Source: an uncultured Akkermansia sp. (lineage in GTDB: Bacteria > Verrucomicrobiota > Verrucomicrobiia > Verrucomicrobiales > Akkermansiaceae). Taken from it: a stretch of 9,312 bases of DNA. The position numbers were made by a program, and so were the translations under genes. How positions within the stretch are numbered: position 1 is the first letter of the stretch; every line of letters begins with the position of its first letter. Positions 1 to 6,700 of this stretch are shown here, in pieces. Under the pieces are notes generated by a model. It searched no databases. It worked only from the letters and a program-made list of their open reading frames with translations, and was not told the origin of the DNA. Location of the stretch: contig CAJGCY010000098.1 in NCBI GenBank assembly GCA_904501955.1, forward strand, positions 1 through 9,312, in the 5' to 3' direction.

Positions 1-1596
1 AGTGCGGGAGGTGGTGGCATTGAAATCAGCATCCTGATACTGAATGCGGTTAATAGCCATGCCGGAAGCACCGGCGGTACCGGCTTCGGAAGCATCCTCA
101 GCGGGGATGTCAAAGAGCAGAGCCTCACCCACAGGCGGCGTGATGATGACTTGAGAGCCTACAACGGCAGCCGTCCATCGCCAGGGGGAATCGTACAGAG
201 CCTTGCCGTTCTCGGGATTGATCGTGACGAAGCTCGGGCAAGCGTCGCCCTCCCAACCGGGGGCTTGCGTGGCAGCATGGCGGTCTGCATCGCCATCGGT
301 CGTGTTGCCGCAGCCGCAGGAATTGCAGACCTGCGGAACGCCCCCCTTGTATTCTACCTCTTCGCATGCCTGTTTGGTTTGGATGGCGTAGCGGAAGAGC
401 TTGCGGTTGTTGGCATTGCCACCTTTCATCGGGTCGTTGGTTACACGGCCGTAGATGAAATACTCACCTGCGGGCAGAACAAGGGTGCGCACAGGGCGCT
501 TCCATGCGGCAGCACCGCTGTCGAAATCCTGCCACTCCGTACCTTGCAAATCCATGTGGAAGCAAAGGGAACCGGAGAACGCAGTGATGATAGCCTCATC
601 GTTACTGAGTGCAGGAGCCGCATCAAATGCTGCCTGAATGGCATCGTCAGCCAATTCCGTATCGGAAATCAGCAAATCGCCGTGGTCATCCACCGTCATG
701 CTGACGGACAGCTGCGAGGGGCGGGTGAGCACAAGCTTATCGCCCTTGAGCACAAGCTGATTGGTGACTGCAGCCTGATTCATCAGGTCGACGCACACAC
801 CGGAATACACCGTATCCCAGTCGCTACCGGGCAGCTGCGGGGCGGCGAAGGTGGTGCGAGTGAAGCCGATGGGGCTTACGCTAGCGGTGAAAGAGAAATC
901 GGGAGACACGCCCTCGGAAGCGAGGGCACCGGCGGTGGTATTATCAGTATTGGTATTCATTGTTGTATTGTTGTTGGTGGTTTTGTTGTTAAGGTTGGCA
1001 GCAGCGGGAGCTACTGCGGTTTCAGAGATGGCAGAGGAACCCGTAGCGGACGCCTCATCCGCAGCGGTGGTGTTCATCTGCAAGGCTGCACTCTCGTCGT
1101 CAGCCGGGACGGTCATGGTGTCTTTATCTGTAGACATATTTGTAATAGTGTTGGAATTGTTGTTATCGGCTTCAGCGGAAGCGGTGGCCTCGGCTGCGGC
1201 GTCAGAGTTAATGGAATCGGGTGAAGCAGCGCATGCGTTGAGTTCAACGGAGGGCTGCACAGTCTGCGCGCAGGTGTTACCCTGGGCATCTTCCTCGGCG
1301 TGGCCGGAGGAAACTTTTTCGATTTGATTAGCGTTCATTGCTTTAGTTTGGGTTGAGTTTGTGGCAGCAGAGCTACCGGATTCAGCTTCAGCAGAGGGCC
1401 CCCCCTCAGCTGTGGCAGGAAGGTTGACACCTTCGGGCTTGTTCTCAGACGTACTGCTGAGAGTTGACACGAGGCTGCCGGAGGCAAGCTCGGGAGTACA
1501 GCCATGGAAAGATCGGGGCCGTACGCTAGGCGCGGAAGCAGGCTTCTGCACCTCTTCCTCACTCGGGGTGAGGGAATCTGATTGTGTATTACTCAT
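1..1596 (-). CDS. N-terminal part of a large RHS/YD-repeat-like protein (3' end outside window)
   Basis: The minus strand is open from the ATG at 1596 to the window edge, 532 codons with no stop, so the gene is cut at its 3' end. Residues 1 to about 225 are low complexity, rich in Ala, Ser, Thr, Asn and Glu, with Asn/Thr runs around internal Met codons at residues 87, 154, 161 and 213. From about residue 226 the sequence looks folded. It includes a segment with GEYFIYGRVTNDP (near 390) and a Cys cluster, C411, C424, C427 and C429 (CNSCGCG). From memory this layout resembles the region ahead of the YD repeats in RHS-family proteins of gut Verrucomicrobiota, but no YD repeat is inside the window, so that assignment is inference. 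No signal peptide follows the chosen start. Alternative in-frame starts are ATG 1683 and GTG 1701 upstream, or ATG 960 downstream. The XRE/ImmA pair lies just upstream on the same strand. Coding is near certain; the family is not. Confidence 0.7.
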   Translation of the reverse strand, partial: MSNTQSDSLTPSEEEVQKPASAPSVRPRSFHGCTPELASGSLVSTLSSTSENKPEGVNLPATAEGGPSAEAESGSSAATNSTQTKAMNANQIEKVSSGHAEEDAQGNTCAQTVQPSVELNACAASPDSINSDAAAEATASAEADNNNSNTITNMSTDKDTMTVPADDESAALQMNTTAADEASATGSSAISETAVAPAAANLNNKTTNNNTTMNTNTDNTTAGALASEGVSPDFSFTASVSPIGFTRTTFAAPQLPGSDWDTVYSGVCVDLMNQAAVTNQLVLKGDKLVLTRPSQLSVSMTVDDHGDLLISDTELADDAIQAAFDAAPALSNDEAIITAFSGSLCFHMDLQGTEWQDFDSGAAAWKRPVRTLVLPAGEYFIYGRVTNDPMKGGNANNRKLFRYAIQTKQACEEVEYKGGVPQVCNSCGCGNTTDGDADRHAATQAPGWEGDACPSFVTINPENGKALYDSPWRWTAAVVGSQVIITPPVGEALLFDIPAEDASEAGTAGASGMAINRIQYQDADFNATTSRT

Positions 1597-1755
1597 TGTT
1601 ACGATATTTTGATTAAGTTTTGTGATGGTTGTAGCTTGTGAGGTATGGCGACGGCGGAGAGCGTACGCCGCGAGAGCGAACATTGTGATTAGATTTGCCA
1701 CTTCGATTAAACATAGTTTTTTAATGATAGAAGGGTATTGAGAAGCTAAATAATT
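1597..1755 (-). other. Intergenic spacer between ImmA-like gene and RHS-like gene, open in frame
   Basis: This 159-base spacer contains no stop in the frame shared by the ImmA-like gene's stop codon and the following RHS-like gene, so 53 sense codons link the two. Read in that frame it encodes a hydrophobic stretch (VANLITMFALAAYAL) followed by three Arg, with possible starts GTG 1701 and ATG 1683. That could extend the RHS-like protein with a membrane anchor, or it could be chance. It also carries an 8-bp GCGTACGC palindrome at 1661-1668. I see no convincing promoter or terminator here. Confidence 0.4.
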
Positions 1756-2457
1756 TTAGTAGGATAGATTTTTTATGCCGAAATAATCTCGCACAGCAAT
1801 TTTTGCAGCAGTAAAAGAAACATTGAAAACATAACTTACTTCTTCAGCAAGGGTATTCACAATGTAATCACTATTAATATAGTCTGCGGTTTTATGCTTG
1901 TCAGCTATTTGATCAATAGTTGATGTTATAACCGTATTTAGATGTTCGCGAGGCATTAATAAATTAGCGGCACCGACGTTGGCTTGATATTCATACCATT
2001 TGTATGTCCTGCTGTTGCTGAAAAATAACAAAGGATTGTCAGCATTAACATTGAATTGCGGATTGCGACGAAGGATTCTTCTGCAAGCTTCTTGAAAGAG
2101 CACGTCTTGAAAAATAATGTGTGCGCATTCGTGCGCGTTCATGAATCTCCACCTGTGCTCACGGTATGGAGCGGTTGAGTTCATCAACGCTTCATTGACG
2201 AAAATAATGGGTTTCTCTCCATATATAAATTGAGTGGCTCCCTCATATTGAAGAGGAAGTGAGAGAAACTCAACTCTTTGGGATATATCTTCGGCCAGCA
2301 TTTCAACATCCACCGGACCGGGGTGTTGAGGATACAGTCCGGCACGCTCCAAGGCATTATCAGCCATGAAGCTCATTGTCTCCTTGTCGTAGAACTTGTA
2401 TACGAGAGGAGGTTGTCCGGCGTTGAACAGTAGTTTATTCAGACTATTGTCATTCAT
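1756..2457 (-). CDS. ImmA/IrrE family metallo-endopeptidase
   Basis: A 233-residue protein with the zinc-peptidase motif HECAH at residues 109-113 (His109, Glu110, His113). A downstream segment, YEYQANVGAANLLMP, starts at 155, and its Glu156 is the likely third zinc ligand. This layout is typical of the ImmA/IrrE family (PF06114). Known members such as ImmA of ICEBs1 and IrrE of Deinococcus cleave or inactivate an XRE-type repressor encoded next to them. Here the gene follows such a regulator with an 8-base overlap (ATGAATGA: start ATG at 2457, upstream stop TGA ending at 2450), which suggests translational coupling and a shared transcript. There is no signal peptide or membrane segment, so it should be cytosolic. 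The gene is more AT-rich than the HEAT and alr genes, consistent with a transferred module. Substrate specificity is inferred from the neighbour only. Confidence 0.88.
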   Translation of the reverse strand: MNDNSLNKLLFNAGQPPLVYKFYDKETMSFMADNALERAGLYPQHPGPVDVEMLAEDISQRVEFLSLPLQYEGATQFIYGEKPIIFVNEALMNSTAPYREHRWRFMNAHECAHIIFQDVLFQEACRRILRRNPQFNVNADNPLLFFSNSRTYKWYEYQANVGAANLLMPREHLNTVITSTIDQIADKHKTADYINSDYIVNTLAEEVSYVFNVSFTAAKIAVRDYFGIKNLSY

Positions 2458-2914
2458 TTTGGTTTGGTGTGCTAATTGGTTCTCTACTAAGACGTTGTAG
2501 TACTTCTTCAGGCGTCAGTTTTTCAGAATTGATAAAATTGACAGCTCTTCTGAAAGCAAATCCGAAAAGAGGGTTTACAGCGTGGAGTCGTTGCAATTCT
2601 TCAGTAGGCATGCGGTGGTCGTTCGCTTTAAGCTCTTCGACCGTTACATTCAAGATGTGCGCAATGTACTCCAATACTTGCTCCGATGGATAACGTCGCC
2701 CGTTTTCTATGTCAGAAAGAAAACCGGCGCTGCATGAGGACGGTTTGTTAAACTCGGGGTTTTCGTTAGACTGTGCGAGCTTATTAAGCATGTCGGCGAA
2801 TTTGCGGAGCGCTATGCGCTTCTTCATGCGCAAGTCGCGTATGTACATCCCGAGTGTCGTGTGCGGGATTTCGCTGGTAAGAATATGCGGTTTCATGGTA
2901 AAAGAGCGAATCAT
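2450..2914 (-). CDS. XRE-family helix-turn-helix transcriptional regulator
   Basis: A 154-residue protein with an XRE/Cro-C1-type HTH at about residues 21-95. It begins LGMYIRDLRMKKRIALRKFA and ends with the recognition region FLSDIENGRRYPS (65-77) and IAHILNVTVEEL (84-95). The turn between helix 2 and helix 3 seems expanded: residues 43-62 (Asn, Pro and Ser rich) occupy a place where most XRE proteins have a few residues. The C-terminal 55 residues are helical and of unknown role, perhaps dimerisation or the cleavage region for the partner protease. It is the first gene of a two-gene unit with the ImmA-like peptidase. Start 2914 gives a leader of about 33 bases from the predicted start site; Met7 (2896) is an alternative. 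No Shine-Dalgarno-like tract precedes either. Palindromes in the leader and upstream suggest autoregulation. A repressor role is inferred from the family. Confidence 0.88.
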   Translation of the reverse strand: MIRSFTMKPHILTSEIPHTTLGMYIRDLRMKKRIALRKFADMLNKLAQSNENPEFNKPSSCSAGFLSDIENGRRYPSEQVLEYIAHILNVTVEELKANDHRMPTEELQRLHAVNPLFGFAFRRAVNFINSEKLTPEEVLQRLSREPISTPNQNE

Positions 2915-2928
2915 GGAAATTGTAGATA

Positions 2929-2947
2929 ACCTACAGAGTAGGTCTGT
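2929..2947. promoter_or_regulatory. Overlapping palindromes in the XRE leader (candidate operator)
   Basis: Two inverted repeats overlap here: ACCTAC-AGA-GTAGGT at 2929-2943 and ACAGA-gtagg-TCTGT at 2933-2947. They lie directly downstream of the -10 of the XRE promoter, at and just past the expected transcription start, a normal place for an autorepressor site. They could instead form alternative hairpins in the leader RNA. The arms are seen directly; binding is inference. Confidence 0.5.
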
Positions 2948-2953
2948 GCCCTT

Positions 2954-2981
2954 ATTGTACTAAAAAATAAAAACGTGTCAA
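2954..2981 (-). promoter_or_regulatory. Promoter of the XRE/ImmA operon
   Basis: On the minus strand a perfect -35 TTGACA (2981-2976) is followed, after 16 bases, by a -10 TACAAT (2959-2954). The expected start is near 2947, giving a leader of about 33 bases to the ATG at 2914. The -10 box lies inside a GTACAAT copy that also forms the arms of the inverted repeat at 3004-3028, so a protein recognising that word would cover the promoter. Confidence 0.75.
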
Positions 2982-3003
2982 GTAAAATTTAAGAAAAAAT
3001 GCC

Positions 3004-3028
3004 ATTGTACGCCGAAAAAGCGTACAAT
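3004..3028. repeat. Perfect 9-bp inverted repeat in divergent control region
   Basis: Arms ATTGTACGC (3004-3012) and GCGTACAAT (3020-3028) flank a 7-base spacer. The word ATTGTAC recurs at the XRE -10 (2954-2960), and a near copy of the right arm, GCGTACGATT, sits at 3092-3101. A further AAGTACTT palindrome is at 3046-3053. T/A tracts flank the repeat on both sides, so it could fold as a terminator-like hairpin. However, both flanking genes are transcribed away from it, which makes an operator more likely. Confidence 0.65.
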
Positions 3029-3160
3029 TCTGTATTTTTTTCAAAAAGTACTTAAAAATTCCTGAAATCTCCCCCAAAAAAGCTGCGTTGTGCGTACGAT
3101 TGAAGTAATGTAGGCGTCTAAAGCATTGCCTAAGGGTGAATCGGCTGTAATAGTTACAAC

Positions 3161-3176
3161 TTTTGAGCTTTTGAGC
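3161..3176 (+). repeat. Tandem 8-bp repeat just upstream of a -35 box
   Basis: Two perfect copies of TTTTGAGC (3161-3168 and 3169-3176) abut the -35 hexamer of the exported-protein operon at 3177. The position fits an activator site, but a 16-base tandem repeat may also be slippage without function. Confidence 0.4.
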
Positions 3177-3205
3177 TTGAAAAGCGGGTGGAATTTTGCT
3201 ATATA
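3177..3205 (+). promoter_or_regulatory. Promoter of the exported HEAT-protein operon
   Basis: A -35 TTGAAA (3177-3182), a 17-base spacer and a -10 TATATA (3200-3205) form a good sigma70-like promoter. The predicted start near 3212 lies downstream of the in-frame TTG at 3196, so the ATG at 3229 is the first usable start of the following gene, with a leader of about 17 bases. Confidence 0.7.
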
Positions 3206-3228
3206 ACTCACTGGAACAGCGATTGCGT

Positions 3229-3699
3229 ATGAATCAATTTTACACAGTTATGGCATTGAGTGTGCCGGCCATGGTAGCGCCGGCAGCCGTGGAGGTGGAG
3301 GAAGATGCGGTAGACCCGGTTGAAGTATATTTAGACTGTGCGGCTTATGTTATCACATCCTTGCATGCCGTCATCATGGACCCGGCGACATTGGATAACC
3401 CGGAGGCCGCGGTGGAACGCGTGCGAACTATCACGGAAACGGTGCGTGGGCGTTTAGTGCAGCTGAAAGGGGCAGATGCCGAGGAGCTTCGCTCGGCAGA
3501 GGTGCGTATGATTGCGGAGACGGAGGAGGGGGCTCGACTCGAGCAAATGATGGATGAGGTGTCATTGTACCTGGATGAGCATGAAGAACTGGCTGAGTGT
3601 GAGGCGTTGATGGATGCCATGGATGATGTCCGCCGCATGATGCAACGCGCAAGTGATGGTGAAGATGTATCGGTTGATGCCGAGGAAGAAGAATATTGA
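3229..3699 (+). CDS. Small acidic exported helical protein, unknown family
   Basis: A 156-residue product that I do not recognise. The first 19 residues (MNQFYTVMALSVPAMVAPA) look like a short signal peptide ending in a plausible cleavage site after APA, although the usual N-terminal Lys/Arg is missing. The mature part is strongly acidic and reads as amphipathic helices rich in Glu, Asp, Ala, Met and Arg, ending in a nearly all-acidic tail. Two Cys (in DCAAY and AECEA) are the only ones and could form a disulfide or be substrates of the redox domain encoded next door. The ATG at 3229 is chosen because the predicted promoter -10 lies between it and the alternative TTG at 3196. It is the first gene of an operon with the HEAT/thioredoxin-like gene 25 bases downstream, so a shared envelope role is likely but unproven. 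Confidence 0.75.
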   Translation: MNQFYTVMALSVPAMVAPAAVEVEEDAVDPVEVYLDCAAYVITSLHAVIMDPATLDNPEAAVERVRTITETVRGRLVQLKGADAEELRSAEVRMIAETEEGARLEQMMDEVSLYLDEHEELAECEALMDAMDDVRRMMQRASDGEDVSVDAEEEEY

Positions 3700-3724
3700 T
3701 ACTCTTTTAACAGAAAACGTGGCC

Positions 3725-6700
3725 ATGAAGTTTGCTTTTACTCCCTTGCTGTTAGCTGCTGCGCTGGGCGCAGCGGTGCTGCCCACGGTGTCCGCTGCGG
3801 AGGCGTCTCCACTCAAGCAGATTGCCACGTGGACTCGCCATCCGGAATCCTGCGAGCGAGCGGTGTTGCTCACCTACTTGCGCAGCAACGATGTACGGGT
3901 GCGTTCCGCCGCTTTGGATTTGTTGGAAAGCGTGACGGGAAAGGATTTCGGCCTGGACCCGTGGCTTGCGCCTGCAGCCGTGCCTGCCGAGGTGCAACAG
4001 GCTTTGCAGCAATGGGCAGAGGTGGAGAGCAAACTCGGAGCGCCCGCTACAGCTCCTGATGCTGCTAAATTGCGGGAGGCTGTAGCCGTGTTGCGCACGG
4101 CGGATGCCGACACGATGCGGCGCGTTTGCCTGCGCTTTGCCGCTTACCCGGCTGCCTTGGCGTATGCGATTGAGCAAGAATTGGAAAATGTGCCGGATTT
4201 ACCGCAGCCCGAGGTGGATAAGCTGCGCTGTGCACAGTTCCGCGTGCAGTTGCAGGCAGCCATGCCGTCGGATGCCGGGCGCATAGCAAGCGGGCTTACC
4301 TCGCACGTGCGCAGTGATACGCTGGATGCCTTGGAAGCCTTGCGCGAGGTGGATGCCGCAGCCCTTCCGGTGCTGATGACCTTTGTGCGCCACCGTGATG
4401 CCATGGTGCGAGAGGTAGCGGTGGATGTGTTGCTGCAAATCGGCGGTAATGCAGCGTTTGAGGTGCTGATGCCTGATTTGATGGCGGAAACGGATCGCAA
4501 TATCTTGCAGATAGCTGCTCGCCGTGCCATTGATTGTGCTCCGACGGTTCCCTTGATAGGATTCCTGAACAAATGTGCTCAATCCGAGGATGAGGATATT
4601 TCCATCGCCGGGTTGGAGGCTATGGCTGAAATGGCGGCGGATAGTGATAGATCTCGCTCTTACGGAAACAGCAAACCGGCGAGCACTAAAGAAGCGCTGA
4701 CCACAGAGGCGGTAACAAAGCTGCTGCAATCCCCCCATTGGCGCGTACGCGCAGCCACGCTCAGTTTTTTGAGTAAGCCGGCGGCTTTTGTGCCGTCCTT
4801 GTCCAATGAGCAGTTGCAGCAAGTGGTGGTGGGCTGTTTGAAAGACCAAGATGAAACGGTGCGCCAAACAGCCATTACCGTGATTTACAAGCGCGCCCTC
4901 GCTCGTAAGAATATGGAAGCGCTGGCGGAGTTTGCTCAAAGCTCGCCGGCCATGGCGCCGTACATTATTTATCTTTTCTGCGAGAACCAGTTGGAGCTGC
5001 CTGCCGGCTTGCAGGAGCTGCTTACTCGCTTCACGGTGAATGAGGTGCAGCAACTCGCCTATTATGATGACGAGTATGAAACGCTGTTTGCGGAGTCATC
5101 CCCCTCTAAGCGTGCGGTGAAGATACTGGAGGAGTTGCTCCGCAACCCCGACCCCGCCGTGCAGGCGGCGGTGATGCACTGGTGCGGGCGGTATATAGCC
5201 GCCCACAGCAAGGAATTGGCCAATACCTTCTGCGATTGGTTGGCTGCTCCGACCACTACCACGGAGGATAAGAAGCGCTTCTTTACCTCGGGATCAATAG
5301 TCTCCTACAGTGAGGGGAAAGGCCGCTCCGTGCTTAAAAGCCGTTTGCCGAAATGGCTGGAAGCGGAGTTAGCCACCCCTGCCGCTCAGGATATAGAGTA
5401 TAAGGCCGGCTTGGTGTGTGCTCTCTTTCACCTTACACCGGATGCCGTGCCCCCGTATTTGACGGATAAGGAGTTATTCAAAAACAATGCCGTTAAGGAG
5501 TTGGTGTATGAGTCTTCCTCCTTGTTGGATACGTTGGACGCTGAGCTGTTGGCAACACTGCTGAATGACGAGGAGTTATACCGCTATGGCAGTTTTTTGG
5601 ATAAAGTCCTGAGCTCCGAGAAATCCGCGGAATTGCTTCAGCTGATAAAGCTTACCGATAAAATCTTTATCCGCATTGTGGATTCGGCGCTTTCTAACAT
5701 CCGCTACGACAGTGATTCTCGATACAAGGCGTCAGTATCTTCCCTGCTGCGCCGTGTCCTGCAAGGTGAGGTGTCGGAGCAATGTCGTTATTGGGCTGTG
5801 TTAGTCGTGCTGTGTGAGGGGCAGCATCTGGAGGCAGATTTGAAAGAGGCCGTGCAAGCTGCCATTCCCTCCTTACCCCATGCTCAGCAGGAGTTTTGTG
5901 CCTTTTTGCAGACTTATCCCGCAACGGCGGATGCTGTGGAACCGTGGGTGCAGCAATATGCGCAGTCGCCCAATCCTCAGATACGTGCGGCGGTGGCTGC
6001 CTGTTTGCTGCCGCTGGATGCCTGGCGCCCTGCGCTGATGTTTGATGAGGAGGATGATTCCGATACCATCTTCCTGTCCTTGCCCATGACTCGAGATGAC
6101 TCGCTGAAACGCGTCTCTTGCCCCGCATCTCTCATACAGCTGGTTGCCGGCATGCAGGATGATGAGGATGCCGAGGTGGCGATGGTGGCATGTGCCTCCA
6201 TGCTGTACCGCACCGGTGATTGTGATCGCAAGCGCTTCATGGAAATCATGGAAGCGCTCGAGACTCAGTTTGATGAAATGGAGTCATACACCGCGAAAGC
6301 CCGCTATCAGCGCGAGCTTTTGTCCGCTGTGTGGAAGCGCTGGTCCTCGTATCGAAATGATGTTTCCGAGCCTTTCAAACTGAAGGGCTCGCCGAAGAAA
6401 CTCAAGGCCGGGGTGGATAAGGTTTTGCGTCAGTTGGTGCATGTTTCTTCCTCCGCCTACGGCTTGCTGGATAATGTAAAAGCCATTGTGGATAATGAAG
6501 AGGAGGGCACTCGCTCCGGTAAAAGCGCTGCTGTTGCGGTGGTGCATTTTGCCTTCACTGCTCCCCCGGTGGAGCAGCCGGAGCCCCCTGCAAAAACGGA
6601 ACCGGAGGAAGATACCCCCGTGGCGGATGATGCTGATAATACGGAGTCGGACACCATCACGCAGCTGGACAGAACCGCTCCCGTGAAAGTGGAGTTCTTC

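Noticed and set aside
151..1224. Long plus-strand ORF (357 codons) opposite the RHS-like gene
   Set aside because: It is the complement of a 532-codon open minus-strand frame. Its product is a Gly/Val/Ile/Arg-rich mixture with no recognisable domain, as expected from the reverse strand of Ala/Thr/Asn codons.
851..1327. Plus-strand ORF rich in Val/Leu/Ser/Ala resembling a membrane protein
   Set aside because: The hydrophobicity comes from the complement of Ala, Asn and Glu codons of the minus-strand gene; no promoter or homology-like motif supports it.
3004..3042. The 9-bp inverted repeat as a rho-independent terminator
   Set aside because: T-tracts occur nearby on both strands, but both neighbouring operons are transcribed away from it and no gene feeds into it; the half-site copies elsewhere favour an operator.
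3196..3228. TTG start giving an 11-residue longer acidic exported protein
   Set aside because: The predicted -10 box (3200-3205) lies inside this extension, so the transcript would begin after the TTG; ATG 3229 also gives the signal-peptide-like start.
3653..3724. Upstream in-frame ATG for the HEAT/Trx protein
   Set aside because: It would overlap the upstream gene by 47 bases and place 24 charged residues before a textbook signal peptide that begins at ATG 3725.
4199..5053. 284-codon minus-strand ORF inside the HEAT gene
   Set aside because: It lies wholly within the HEAT-repeat coding region, is His/Gln/Arg rich like typical shadows, and has no control signals.
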